IMG/VR virus record: IMGVR_UViG_3300020448_000021
Span: 1 to 32,290 of that record
Source: a virus
DNA: 32,290 nucleotides
Direction: 5' to 3' (one strand)
Under the pieces are notes generated by a model. That model had not been told where the DNA came from. It saw only the letters and a program-made list of their open reading frames with translations, and did not search any database. This document shows positions 22,814 to 30,714 of this stretch, piece by piece. The number at the start of each line of letters is the position of its first letter. Within the stretch, counting starts at the first letter, position 1. Both the position numbers and the translations under genes were made by a program.

Positions 22814-24204
22814 TGGTTACTAGAATACAAAGAACACAAGGAACAGGCACAAGCACAAAAAAATTTACTTTTTCTGGTTGGATAAAAAAAGCATCTAATA
22901 CAACAAGTAATGACCAAGTTGTTTTTGAAAGTAATAATGATGCTAATAACAGAATAACTACATATTTTAGAGGGTCTACTAATAATACATTTAATATATA
23001 TGGTGCTTTAAGTGGTAGTACAATTATTAATATAGAAACAACTAGACTGTTTAGAGATATTTCAGCTTGGTATCACATAGTTGTAGCTGTTGATACTACA
23101 CAAGGAACAGCAGCCGATAGAGTTAAAATATATGTTAATGGCACACAAGAAACTGCATTTAATTATACTTCAACATATCCAAGTCAAGATGCTAATTTAC
23201 CAATAGGTTCAAGTTCTTATGTCAATACTGTAGGTTATTATGCTCATGGAGGTAGTTCTGCTTTTGATGGTTGTATGAGCCATTTACATTTTATTGATGG
23301 TACAGCTTATTCTGCATCAACATTTGGTTCTACAGATGCCGCTACTGGTGAATGGAGTATAAAAACTGCTCCTAGTGTATCTTATGGAAATAATGGTTTC
23401 TTTATTTTAAAAGATGGTAATTCAGTTACAGACCAATCTGGTAATGGTAATAACTTAACAGTTGCTACTGGTACACTTACAAAAACAGAAGATTGTCCAA
23501 GCAATGTTTTTGCTACATTAAATCCTTTATTTGGTGCAGGGGGTCAATTTCCAACAATGTCAAATGGAAATACAACTAGCTACACTACTAATCTTGGGGT
23601 CGCAGGAACTTCTACACTAGGTGCATCATCTGGAAAATATTATGCTGAATTTAAACATAGTGCTTGTACTTCAGGTGGATCAAGTGAGGGAGCAATTGGT
23701 ATTTGTGATACTTATTTTATAAATAGTAATTCAAATTTAGGTGGAAGTAGCTCATCTGGTTATCAAGAATATTCTATTGCAAATTGGGGATTAAGAAATA
23801 CAAATGGTAGATTTTTTTATTCATCTGGTGGTTCAAAATATACAGCAGACAATCAACATGCAGGTTGGTCACTTGGCAATATTATAATGTTAGCATTAGA
23901 TTGTGATAACAATAGATTATATTTTGGTAAAAATGGTCAATGGTCATCAAGTAATACTTGGTCATCTTCTACACCATCACAATATATAACTATTGACCCA
24001 ACTAATTTTGAGGGAAATTATCATTTTGCTTGTGGCGATAGTAGTGGAGCAAATATTTCTACTTGGCAATGTAACTTTGGCAATGGCTACTTTGGAACAA
24101 CAGCAGTATCTAGTGCAGGAACTAACGCAAGTGGAATAGGAATATTTGAATATGATGTACCAACAGGCTATACTGCTTTATCAACAAAAGGATTAAATTT
24201 ATAA
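22813..24204 (+). CDS. Tail fibre B' (LamG-like and SPRY-like lectin domains)
   Basis: 463 residues, paralogous to the 19190 protein across its whole length. The LamG part has KKFTFSGWIKKAS, WYHIVVAVDTTQGTAADRVK, IYVNGTQETAFN and FDGCMSHLHFIDGTAYSAS. The SPRY-like part has GKYYAEFKHSACTSGGSSEG, LYFGKNGQWSSSNTW, and STWQCNFGNGYFGTTAVSSA. It ends YTALSTKGLNL. Divergence from B is highest in the loops, as expected for receptor-binding surfaces. The start shares a base with the preceding stop (TAATG), and the end overlaps gene C' likewise. Confidence 0.78.
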   Translation: MVTRIQRTQGTGTSTKKFTFSGWIKKASNTTSNDQVVFESNNDANNRITTYFRGSTNNTFNIYGALSGSTIINIETTRLFRDISAWYHIVVAVDTTQGTAADRVKIYVNGTQETAFNYTSTYPSQDANLPIGSSSYVNTVGYYAHGGSSAFDGCMSHLHFIDGTAYSASTFGSTDAATGEWSIKTAPSVSYGNNGFFILKDGNSVTDQSGNGNNLTVATGTLTKTEDCPSNVFATLNPLFGAGGQFPTMSNGNTTSYTTNLGVAGTSTLGASSGKYYAEFKHSACTSGGSSEGAIGICDTYFINSNSNLGGSSSSGYQEYSIANWGLRNTNGRFFYSSGGSKYTADNQHAGWSLGNIIMLALDCDNNRLYFGKNGQWSSSNTWSSSTPSQYITIDPTNFEGNYHFACGDSSGANISTWQCNFGNGYFGTTAVSSAGTNASGIGIFEYDVPTGYTALSTKGLNL

Positions 24205-25226
24205 TGGCATACACAACAATTAATAAATCTACAGATTATTTTAATACTAAACTTTATACAGGTAATTCAACAGCAAAAAATATAACAGGTGTTGGATTTC
24301 AGCCTGACTGGGTCTGGGTAAAAAATCGTACAACTGCTGACACCCATGTTTTATTTGATGCTGTTAGAGGAGCTAATAAAAGATTATCTTCATCAGGCAC
24401 TACAGCAGAACAAACAACATCAAATGAACTAACTGGATTTTTAGCTGATGGTTTTTCTATCGGAGATGGGGATAATGTTAATAGAGGGCCATCTGATAAT
24501 ATTGTATCGTGGAACTGGAAAGCAAATGGTGCAGGTTCATCAAATTCATCAGGTTCTGTATCTGCAACTGTTTCAGCAAATACAACAGCAGGTTTTTCAA
24601 TTTCAACATTTACAACTCCAGCTTCAGGAACATTTACTGTTGGTCATGGTTTAGGTGTTGCACCAAAAATGATTATAGCTAGATGCTATAATATATCTAG
24701 TGATTGGATTTGTGGTCATGATTCTGTAGGTTGGACATACCAATTAACTTTAAATAGCAATGCAGCAAAAGCAGACCAACCTGCCTTTAATGACACTGCT
24801 CCTACAAGTACAGTATGGACAGGAAATACAGCAAATTTTGGTGCAGGTTATACAGGGTTAGCCTACTGCTTCGCAGAGAAAAAAGGCTACTCAAAATTTG
24901 GTTCTTATACTGGCAATGGAAATGCAGATGGAACATTTGTTTACACAGGATTTGCTCCTGCATTTGTTTTACAAAAAAATCATACCGGTGCTAATGATTG
25001 GACTTTAGCTGATAATAAAAGACCAGGGTATAATGAAAACAACAAAAGACTTGTTCCTAATTCTAATGCAGTAGAAGCAACAAATAATGCAATAGATCTT
25101 CTTTCTAATGGTTTTAAATGTAGGCAAGACCAATCAAATGCAAATGGTAGTGGACAAACATATATCTACATGGCATTTGGACAGAGCATAGTTGGCAGTA
25201 ATAATATTCCGGCGACGGCCAGGTAG
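24204..25226 (+). CDS. Tail fibre C' (DUF7483-like)
   Basis: 340 residues, paralogous to the 20575 protein. Shared motifs in order: VGFQPDWVWVKNRTTADTHV, VGHGLGVAPKMIIARCYN, FAEKKGYSKFGSYTGNGNAD, FVYTGFAPAFVLQKNHTGAN, DLLSNGFKCRQ, YIYMAFGQS and the terminal NNIPATAR. The best conserved part is the C-terminal third. The long Ser/Ala-rich linker (NGAGSSNSSGSVSATVSANT) in the middle matches that of C. It ends in TAG six bases before the beta-repeat gene. Together with A' and B' it makes the second copy of the fibre cassette. Confidence 0.76.
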   Translation: MAYTTINKSTDYFNTKLYTGNSTAKNITGVGFQPDWVWVKNRTTADTHVLFDAVRGANKRLSSSGTTAEQTTSNELTGFLADGFSIGDGDNVNRGPSDNIVSWNWKANGAGSSNSSGSVSATVSANTTAGFSISTFTTPASGTFTVGHGLGVAPKMIIARCYNISSDWICGHDSVGWTYQLTLNSNAAKADQPAFNDTAPTSTVWTGNTANFGAGYTGLAYCFAEKKGYSKFGSYTGNGNADGTFVYTGFAPAFVLQKNHTGANDWTLADNKRPGYNENNKRLVPNSNAVEATNNAIDLLSNGFKCRQDQSNANGSGQTYIYMAFGQSIVGSNNIPATAR

Positions 25227-25232
25227 GCCGCC

Positions 25233-25871
25233 ATGTACTTCGGTGCTACACCCTTTTCAGCATCAGCCTTTTCAGATGTAGGCTTCAATCCTAATGCATT
25301 CGTAGGAGTAGAGGGCGTTAGACTAAACGTCGGTATTGGTAATTCAACAATTGTTGGTGACGCTAATTTTTCTGTAACTGGAAATAAAGTTAACATATCT
25401 ACAGGTAATGTAACCATTGTAGGTAAAGCAGTAGAGGTCCTAACAGGACAAGGTCTTGAACTTGGTATTGGTAATGCGCAAGCATCTATACCTAAAGACG
25501 TACCGGTAACTGGTAATGGTTTTGAAATAGATAATGGTACAGTAACCACAAAAGCAGGTGCCGTGCCTCCTATAACGGGGATCAGGGCAAATATAGCAAC
25601 TGGCGCTGTATCAATAATCGGTAAGTGTAATCTAACAGTAACAGGTAGTGGCTTTGAGGTAGCTCTAGGTAACGCTACAGCTAAGGCAAATGCTACAGCT
25701 ATCGTATCTGGTAAAGGATTTACAGTATCTACAAGCGATGTTACTGTAGTTGCAAAAGCAAAAGCTTTACCTTCTGGTGAAGGGTTTAAAATAGGCACAT
25801 CTGATATCACAATAAGACAGTGGGATAAGGTGCCAGTAAACGCAACACAAACCTGGACGGAGTTACCATAA
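25233..25871 (+). CDS. Beta-repeat virion protein with eight units of 22 residues
   Basis: 212 residues. A short N-terminal tag (MYFGATPFSASAFSDVG) is followed by about eight consecutive units of 22 residues (25-200), with a Gly at 28, 50, 72, 94, 116, 138, 160 and 182. A unit reads roughly V-TG-x-G-hydrophobic-x-x-x-x-G-x-V-x-hydrophobic, for example SVTGNKVNISTGNVTIVGKA. The C-terminal cap is IRQWDKVPVNATQTWTEL. Such repeats suggest a beta-solenoid or an elongated trimeric stalk. The next gene encodes a short form with the same tag and cap. No binding site is clear before the start. The function is unknown; a fibre or spike component is likely. Confidence 0.74.
   Translation: MYFGATPFSASAFSDVGFNPNAFVGVEGVRLNVGIGNSTIVGDANFSVTGNKVNISTGNVTIVGKAVEVLTGQGLELGIGNAQASIPKDVPVTGNGFEIDNGTVTTKAGAVPPITGIRANIATGAVSIIGKCNLTVTGSGFEVALGNATAKANATAIVSGKGFTVSTSDVTVVAKAKALPSGEGFKIGTSDITIRQWDKVPVNATQTWTELP
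25305..25832 (+). repeat. Eight tandem 66 bp coding units (22-residue repeat)
   Basis: Protein-level repeats with an exact 66-base period inside the 25233 gene, in-frame throughout. The DNA units are strongly diverged, so the repeat is visible mainly from the spacing of Gly codons and the alternating hydrophobic pattern. No unit is interrupted, and the period is kept without insertions from residue 25 to 200. Confidence 0.7.
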
Positions 25872-26116
25872 TGTTATTCGGAGCAACACCTTTCGCATCA
25901 ACAACATTTGCAGGAGTAGGATCTCAAAATGTGGTTGTTTTAGTTAATGGTAAAAGAGTTAATATTAGTGTAGGTAATAGTGCAGTAGGTTTTGGTGCAA
26001 GGCCATCTGGTAACGGATTTAAACTTGCCAATGGTACCGTTAATGTGGTATCTTGGAACGATATAGATCCAAACGCAACAGGGGTGTGGGTCCCAATAGA
26101 CCCATTGAACCCATAG
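25871..26116 (+). CDS. Short paralogue of the beta-repeat protein
   Basis: 81 residues, coupled to the preceding gene by TAATG. The N-terminal tag MLFGATPFASTTFAGVG matches that of the 25233 protein, and the C-terminal cap VVSWNDIDPNATGVWVPID matches its cap (W-x-x-I/V-x-P/V-NAT-x-x-W). Only about two repeat units lie between (VNGKRVNISVGNS ... RPSGNGFKLANGTVNV), with the second Gly spaced by 20 instead of 22. The two genes thus differ mostly in repeat number, as expected from unequal crossing-over or slippage. A short spike or an end cap for the longer protein is possible. Confidence 0.72.
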   Translation: MLFGATPFASTTFAGVGSQNVVVLVNGKRVNISVGNSAVGFGARPSGNGFKLANGTVNVVSWNDIDPNATGVWVPIDPLNP

Positions 26117-26123
26117 GAGTAAT

Positions 26124-26843
26124 ATGGCATCGAGTTTTTCGACGAATTTAAAATTAGAGTTAATGACTACCGGAGAGAAATCCGGTACTTGGGGTACAAT
26201 AACTAACACCAATCTACAACAATTAGAACAAGCAGCATCAGGATATATATCTGTAGACGTTGCAGCTAGTGACGTAGCTTTGGCCATAAGCAATGGTGCT
26301 GTATCAAATGGTAAAAATTTATACTACAAATTAACTGGTACATTAGCAGCTAATAGAAACGTAACATTACCAGACTCTACAGAAAGAGTTGTTATTGTAG
26401 AAGATAGTACAGCTAGAACATCAAATAATTATACATTAACATTTAAAACTGCATCAGGGACCGGGGTAGTATTACCTGCTGGTTCTAAATCTTTACTATA
26501 TTCAGATGGCACAAATATAAATAAAGGATTAATAAACAAAGGCTATTATACAGTACCAGGAGCGTATACTGCTGTGGATGGAGATCAATTATTAGTAGAT
26601 ACATCAGGTGGTGGTATAAGTAGTTCTGTAACAATAACCCTACCAGCATCACCAGCAATTGGAAACGAAGTGCATTTTATAGATAGCGGTAATAACTTTA
26701 ACTCTAACAATTTAACTATTGCCAGAAACGGATCTAATATTTTAGGTGCAGCGTCTAATCTAGTTGTTAGTGTAAACAGTTCAGCATTTACATTAGTTTA
26801 TGTAAATGCAACTAGAGGCTGGATTTATAAAGATAAAATCTAG
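26124..26843 (+). CDS. Tail fibre protein (STNLKLELMTTGE type)
   Basis: 239 residues with GGAG upstream. The N-terminus SFSTNLKLELMTTGEKSGTW, then NTNLQQLEQAASGYISVDV, is a common phage fibre head domain that binds the fibre to the tail. A beta domain follows (NLYYKLTGTLAANRNVTLPD). The C-terminal half has VTITLPASPAIGNEVHFIDS, NNLTIARNGSNI and FTLVYVNATRGWIYKD, the same small fold as residues 95-195 of the 16481 fibre. It could be a fibre adaptor or a short fibre. It ends in TAG 10 bases before the nozzle gene. Confidence 0.8.
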   Translation: MASSFSTNLKLELMTTGEKSGTWGTITNTNLQQLEQAASGYISVDVAASDVALAISNGAVSNGKNLYYKLTGTLAANRNVTLPDSTERVVIVEDSTARTSNNYTLTFKTASGTGVVLPAGSKSLLYSDGTNINKGLINKGYYTVPGAYTAVDGDQLLVDTSGGGISSSVTITLPASPAIGNEVHFIDSGNNFNSNNLTIARNGSNILGAASNLVVSVNSSAFTLVYVNATRGWIYKDKI

Positions 26844-26853
26844 GGGTTAGGAT

Positions 26854-28815
26854 ATGGCTCTAATAGAATATAGATTCGCACCTGGAATTGATAAACAATC
26901 ATCAGACTCTGGAGCAGAAAATCGTTGGGTAGACTCTGACAATGTAAGATTTAGATATGGTCAACCAGAAAAAGTTGGTGGTTGGTCGTCTCTAGTTACT
27001 AGCACTATTGTAGGTGTTGCAAGAGCTATGCATGCTTTTACCGATCTAACAGGAAATAGATATGTAGCAATTGGTACAGATAAATTTTTACTTATATATT
27101 TTGAAGGTCAATTGTATGATGTTACACCACTTAAAACTACATTAACCTCTGCAACTATTGCAACAACAAATGGATCACCAACTTGTACAATTACAAAATC
27201 TGCTCATGGTTTATCTGTAGGAGACATAGTACAATTAGATAGTGTAACTTTACCAGGTGGTACAGGTTTTAGTAATTCAGATTTTGAAGATAAAAATTTT
27301 CAAGTTATAACTGTGCCTACAAACGGCACGTTTACAATAACACAATCTAGTAATGCAACCGGTACAGTATCTACTGGTGGTAGTTTAAGTTTAAAACCTT
27401 TTGAACCTGTAGGACCAAGAGCACAAACATATGGTTATGGTTGGGGTGTATCATCATGGGGAGGTGGTGGATGGGGCCAAGCTGCATCTGCATCTTCTGT
27501 TGCACTAGAACCAGGACTATGGTCATTGGATAATTTTGGTGAAGTATTAATTGCTACAGTTGCAAACGGTAAAACATTTACATGGAACGGTGGAGCTGCA
27601 TCACCATTAACAAACAGAGCTTCTACTACAACAACTAATTTTTCAACAGCAAACAATCCTACTGCATCAAGAGTTACATTAGTGTCACCGACAACAAGAC
27701 ATTTAATACATCTTGCAACTGAAACAACCATAGGTAACACAGCAACTCAAGATGATATGTTTATTAGATTTTCTAATCAAGAAGGTATTGATACTTATGC
27801 ACCGTCTGCAACAAACACTGCAGGCACACAAAGACTACAAGATGGAACAAAAATTATAGGTGCGTTAAAAGCAAAAGAAAGTATTTTGATATGGACCGAT
27901 AATGCATTGTACACTATGAAATTTATTGGGGCACCCTTTACATTTGGTTTTGAACAAGTTGGTACTAACTGTGGTTTGATAGGTAAGAACGCTGCTATAG
28001 AAATAGATGGTGTTGCTTTTTGGATGTCACCAAAAGGATTCTTTGCTTTTGATGGTACGGTTAGATCACTACCATGTAGTGTCGAAGATCATGTATTTGA
28101 AAACATTGATACTACAAAGGGACAACAAGTAAATGCAGGTTTAAATAATTTATTTACAGAAGTTGTTTGGTATTATCCATCTGCAAGTTCTGAGTATAAC
28201 GATAAGTATGTAATATATAATTATGGTGAATCTTCTTTAACAAAAGTTCCGGGAGGTGTTTGGTATACAGGCACAGAAGCTAGAACAAGTTGGGTTGATG
28301 CAACCATATATCCAAAACCTTTTGCAACTAAATATAATTCAACATCTGACGGTACATTTCCAATAATTGTAGGTCAATCAAGTTTAGGACAAACAACATT
28401 ATTTGAACATGAAATAGGAACAGATCAAGTAAACCCTAATGGTACAACTACGACAGTCACATCATTTATTAAATCTTACGATATAGATTTAGAATCTAGA
28501 ATGAGAAGAACAGCACAAGGTGGTGTTGCTTCTGGAGCTGTAGCCGGTGAATTTTTTTTAGCTTTACGTAGATTTGTACCTGATTTTAAAACACTTGCAG
28601 GTAATTGTAAGATAAGTTTAGGTATAAAAAGATACCCACAAGACAGTCAAACAACTACGGCTTTGAGTCCATTTACGGTTAATTCTAGCACACTTAAAAA
28701 AGATACAAGAGCTAGAGGTAGATTTTTAAATATAAAAATAGAAAATGATGCAGCTAGTGAGTCATGGAGATTCGGCACATTAAAATTAGATTTACAACAA
28801 GATGGTAGAAGATAA
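26854..28815 (+). CDS. Tail nozzle/stopper-type protein
   Basis: 653 residues. The N-terminus LIEYRFAPGIDKQSSDSGAE, then WVDSDNVRFRYGQPEKVGGW, is a conserved start of a large phage tail protein family in marine podoviruses that corresponds in position to P22 gp10 or a T7-like nozzle. Residues about 99-178 are a beta module with AHGLSVGDIVQLDSVTLPGG, inserted in the first blade region and shared with the 14369 protein. The rest (RAQTYGYGWGVSSW, LWSLDNFGEVLIATVANGKT, AFWMSPKGFFAFDGTV) has the repetitive beta-blade pattern of a propeller. It probably closes the tail end until DNA ejection. The call is by family resemblance and position. The stop overlaps the next gene (TAATG). Confidence 0.75.
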   Translation: MALIEYRFAPGIDKQSSDSGAENRWVDSDNVRFRYGQPEKVGGWSSLVTSTIVGVARAMHAFTDLTGNRYVAIGTDKFLLIYFEGQLYDVTPLKTTLTSATIATTNGSPTCTITKSAHGLSVGDIVQLDSVTLPGGTGFSNSDFEDKNFQVITVPTNGTFTITQSSNATGTVSTGGSLSLKPFEPVGPRAQTYGYGWGVSSWGGGGWGQAASASSVALEPGLWSLDNFGEVLIATVANGKTFTWNGGAASPLTNRASTTTTNFSTANNPTASRVTLVSPTTRHLIHLATETTIGNTATQDDMFIRFSNQEGIDTYAPSATNTAGTQRLQDGTKIIGALKAKESILIWTDNALYTMKFIGAPFTFGFEQVGTNCGLIGKNAAIEIDGVAFWMSPKGFFAFDGTVRSLPCSVEDHVFENIDTTKGQQVNAGLNNLFTEVVWYYPSASSEYNDKYVIYNYGESSLTKVPGGVWYTGTEARTSWVDATIYPKPFATKYNSTSDGTFPIIVGQSSLGQTTLFEHEIGTDQVNPNGTTTTVTSFIKSYDIDLESRMRRTAQGGVASGAVAGEFFLALRRFVPDFKTLAGNCKISLGIKRYPQDSQTTTALSPFTVNSSTLKKDTRARGRFLNIKIENDAASESWRFGTLKLDLQQDGRR

Positions 28816-28982
28816 TGACTAAAGTAGTAGTAAGAATACCAGAACCAAAAGAAGAGTATGATGTTTCTACACAAAAACAAATTAACAGATCTTTGACTGG
28901 TATTGTAGAACAACTAAACTCTACATATTTAAATGAAACAAAACAGGAGCAAGAGAGAATTTCTTGGTTTTTAGGTGGCTAA
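28815..28982 (+). CDS. Very small helical protein (55 aa)
   Basis: 55 residues, coupled to the preceding gene by TAATG. It reads TKVVVRIPEPKEEYDVSTQK followed by an amphipathic helix with SLTGIVEQLNSTYLNET, then EQERISWFLGG. The last codons overlap the next gene by eight bases (GTGGCTAA). The pattern (short beta or Pro-rich start, one long helix, ISWF-G end) recurs in marine phages after this tail gene in my recollection. Without this gene, a 160-base gap would exist in a nearly gapless region. Function unknown. Confidence 0.62.
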   Translation: MTKVVVRIPEPKEEYDVSTQKQINRSLTGIVEQLNSTYLNETKQEQERISWFLGG

Positions 28983-29304
28983 CGTATTTACAAACGCAAA
29001 AAAAGATTTAACAACGAACTCAGTTACCACTGTATACACAGTACCTGCGTCTACAACTGGTATAATAAAATCAATAATAGTGTCTGAGGACTCGGGAAAC
29101 GCGGACTCTATAACATTGACGTTGACAGATGCGTCAGCAAACGTCTTTAGTTTGTTTAAAACTAAAGCTATATCTGCTAATGAAACAATAGAGCTGTTAT
29201 CTAGCCCTATTGTACTACAAGAGAGCGAGATAATTAAAGCAACAGCAGCCACAGGAAACAGGTTACATATCGTGCTTTCTGTGCTACAAATAAACAGGGA
29301 ATAA
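28975..29304 (+). CDS. Small beta-rich virion protein (GTG start)
   Basis: 109 residues from a GTG that overlaps the preceding gene. The family usually begins ANVFTNAKKDLTT, so this start is right despite the lack of ATG and of a strong binding site. It contains TTVYTVPASTTGIIKSIIVS, ADSITLTLTDASANVFSLFK, then a segment with SPIVLQESEIIKATAATGNR and LHIVLSVLQI. The fold is a small beta sandwich and resembles decoration or tail-knob proteins. It is conserved in marine phages; its role is not known to me. Confidence 0.74.
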   Translation: MANVFTNAKKDLTTNSVTTVYTVPASTTGIIKSIIVSEDSGNADSITLTLTDASANVFSLFKTKAISANETIELLSSPIVLQESEIIKATAATGNRLHIVLSVLQINRE

Positions 29305-29307
29305 TTT

Positions 29308-29559
29308 ATGGCTTTTACAGAAAAAGGATCAGTAGAATATATTGAAATAGATGGCAAAAAAGTGCCGGTAGTCAAGTGTGAAACAGAAGTTGTTTTACGA
29401 AACAAAGAAACAAACTACGAATATAATTCTGATCAAGAAGCTGAAGACGATATTAACAACCCAGATACTGATACGCAAAGAGAACATGTAACAAGATCTG
29501 TAAAAATTAAAGTAGCAAAAATACCTGCAATAGGTGCAAGCTCAGATAAGGAAGAATAA
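29308..29559 (+). CDS. Small acidic protein of unknown function
   Basis: 83 residues. The sequence GSVEYIEIDGKKVPVVKCET, then NYEYNSDQEAEDDINNPDTD and REHVTRSVKIKVAKIPAIGA, is strongly charged, with beta strands at both ends and an acidic loop in the middle. The acidic loop could bind cations or a basic partner. AGGGAATAA precedes the start. The stop overlaps the next gene (TAATG). No family is recognised. Confidence 0.7.
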   Translation: MAFTEKGSVEYIEIDGKKVPVVKCETEVVLRNKETNYEYNSDQEAEDDINNPDTDTQREHVTRSVKIKVAKIPAIGASSDKEE

Positions 29560-30671
29560 TGTCAATATTTAGTGCACCAAGTTTTTATGGAGCTGCAGAT
29601 AGAGCGATATATGATGCAGGTAATTATTTTATACCGCAAGAACAATATCGTGGTGCATTTACAATGCAAACGCCTCCTGTAACAGGCACTAGTGGAGCTG
29701 CTGCAGCTACAGGTATAAACACAGTTTTAAATCAAGGTGGTGGCGGTGGAGGCAATAATCCATTTAATCCAGACATGAATCAAATAAGAACTGATTTTAG
29801 ACCTGATTATGAATTTAGACGGTTTCAAGATTATAATCCCGAGTTATCTGATCTACAAAATCAAAAAATAATGCAAAACATGGAAAACTTTAAGGGATAT
29901 GATTATTACAATGCACCACCTAAAACAGGAATAGCTGGATTTATGGATAAAGCTATAAATTTCATACCTGGTGCAGGGTTTTTATCAAGAGTAGGACCAT
30001 TTATACAGAACATGTTGCCTGTAAATCAAAGAGCTATTTTAGAAAACCAAGCAAGAGGTAAAGGTATTTTAACTGATGACATTGGTAGAATTGTGGCTGG
30101 TGACGGTATATACAACACACCAGAGGGTGTTATGGCTGGATATAATCTTAACAAAATAACTGATAAAACTTTTGATAAGAGAACAGATAGAATAAGCAAA
30201 ACATTAGGAGATAAATATGGTATAAGTGCTACTGACATACAAGGATTAATTGATGGTACACTTGATGACGATGATATTTCTGCTAAGTATGGAATTACAA
30301 CTAATCTAACTTCTCAAATAAGAAACGTACAATTAGCAAGACAAAATATTCTTGGTGCACAAGCAAAAGCCAAAGAGATAGCTGACTTTAGAGAAACACA
30401 AAGAATACAAGAAAAATTACGAAAAGCTGCTGAAAAAAAATCTAAGGCTGCAGCTTTAAGAGCGATTAGACAACAAGGACGACAGGACTATAATCCTAAT
30501 ATACACGGAAGAACTGACTATGGACGAGATAGTTCAGGTAGACAATCTTTTGATTCTGGACAAGGATTTGGTATTGGTTCAGATGGTGGTCCAGTAAGTA
30601 ATAGAACCGGTAGAGGAAGACAGGGTTATATGATGGGAGGACTAACAGACTTGGTCGATATATATGATTGA
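29559..30671 (+). CDS. Probable virion-internal protein with C-terminal YMMGGL motif
   Basis: 370 residues, coupled to the preceding gene by TAATG. The N-terminal third is Gly/Pro/Asn-rich with NQGGGGGGNNPFNP at about 58-71. A short hydrophobic helix region follows (GIAGFMDKAINFIPGAGFLS), then a helical domain with DKYGISATDIQGLIDGTLDD, a Lys/Ala-rich coiled coil (about 265-305), and a disordered Gly/Arg tail that ends RQGYMMGGLTDLVDIYD. The last motif is close to those in the 6853 gene and the first gene of the window. It is probably a virion protein by position. No enzymatic motif is seen. Confidence 0.68.
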   Translation: MSIFSAPSFYGAADRAIYDAGNYFIPQEQYRGAFTMQTPPVTGTSGAAAATGINTVLNQGGGGGGNNPFNPDMNQIRTDFRPDYEFRRFQDYNPELSDLQNQKIMQNMENFKGYDYYNAPPKTGIAGFMDKAINFIPGAGFLSRVGPFIQNMLPVNQRAILENQARGKGILTDDIGRIVAGDGIYNTPEGVMAGYNLNKITDKTFDKRTDRISKTLGDKYGISATDIQGLIDGTLDDDDISAKYGITTNLTSQIRNVQLARQNILGAQAKAKEIADFRETQRIQEKLRKAAEKKSKAAALRAIRQQGRQDYNPNIHGRTDYGRDSSGRQSFDSGQGFGIGSDGGPVSNRTGRGRQGYMMGGLTDLVDIYD

Positions 30672-30714
30672 TTATAACAATAAAACACGATACAAAGAGA
30701 ATTTAGACTAAATT

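Larger units (their letters stand above)
18350..25226 (+). repeat. Tandem duplication of a three-gene tail fibre cassette
   Basis: Two consecutive sets of three genes, A-B-C (18350-21636) and A'-B'-C' (21638-25226), have the same domain order: anchor with Ig-like domains, LamG/SPRY-like lectin, and DUF7483-like protein. Both A proteins end in GQFN, both B proteins carry NFGNGYF before their end, and both C proteins end in IPATA plus a basic residue. Protein similarity is clear, whereas the DNA has diverged, so the duplication is old or came by recombination with a related phage. The main structural difference is the cupredoxin-like domain found only in A'. Confidence 0.75.

Noticed and set aside
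25166-25810. Long open frame on the minus strand opposite the beta-repeat gene (214 codons)
   Set aside because: It mirrors the repeat gene and gives a Pro/Thr/Val-rich repeat without a known fold; the plus-strand gene has the tag, cap and paralogue. No ribosome binding site or promoter supports the minus frame.
25305-25832. 66 bp periodicity as a possible CRISPR-like array
   Set aside because: Units are in frame, diverged in DNA and conserved in protein pattern; there are no identical repeats.
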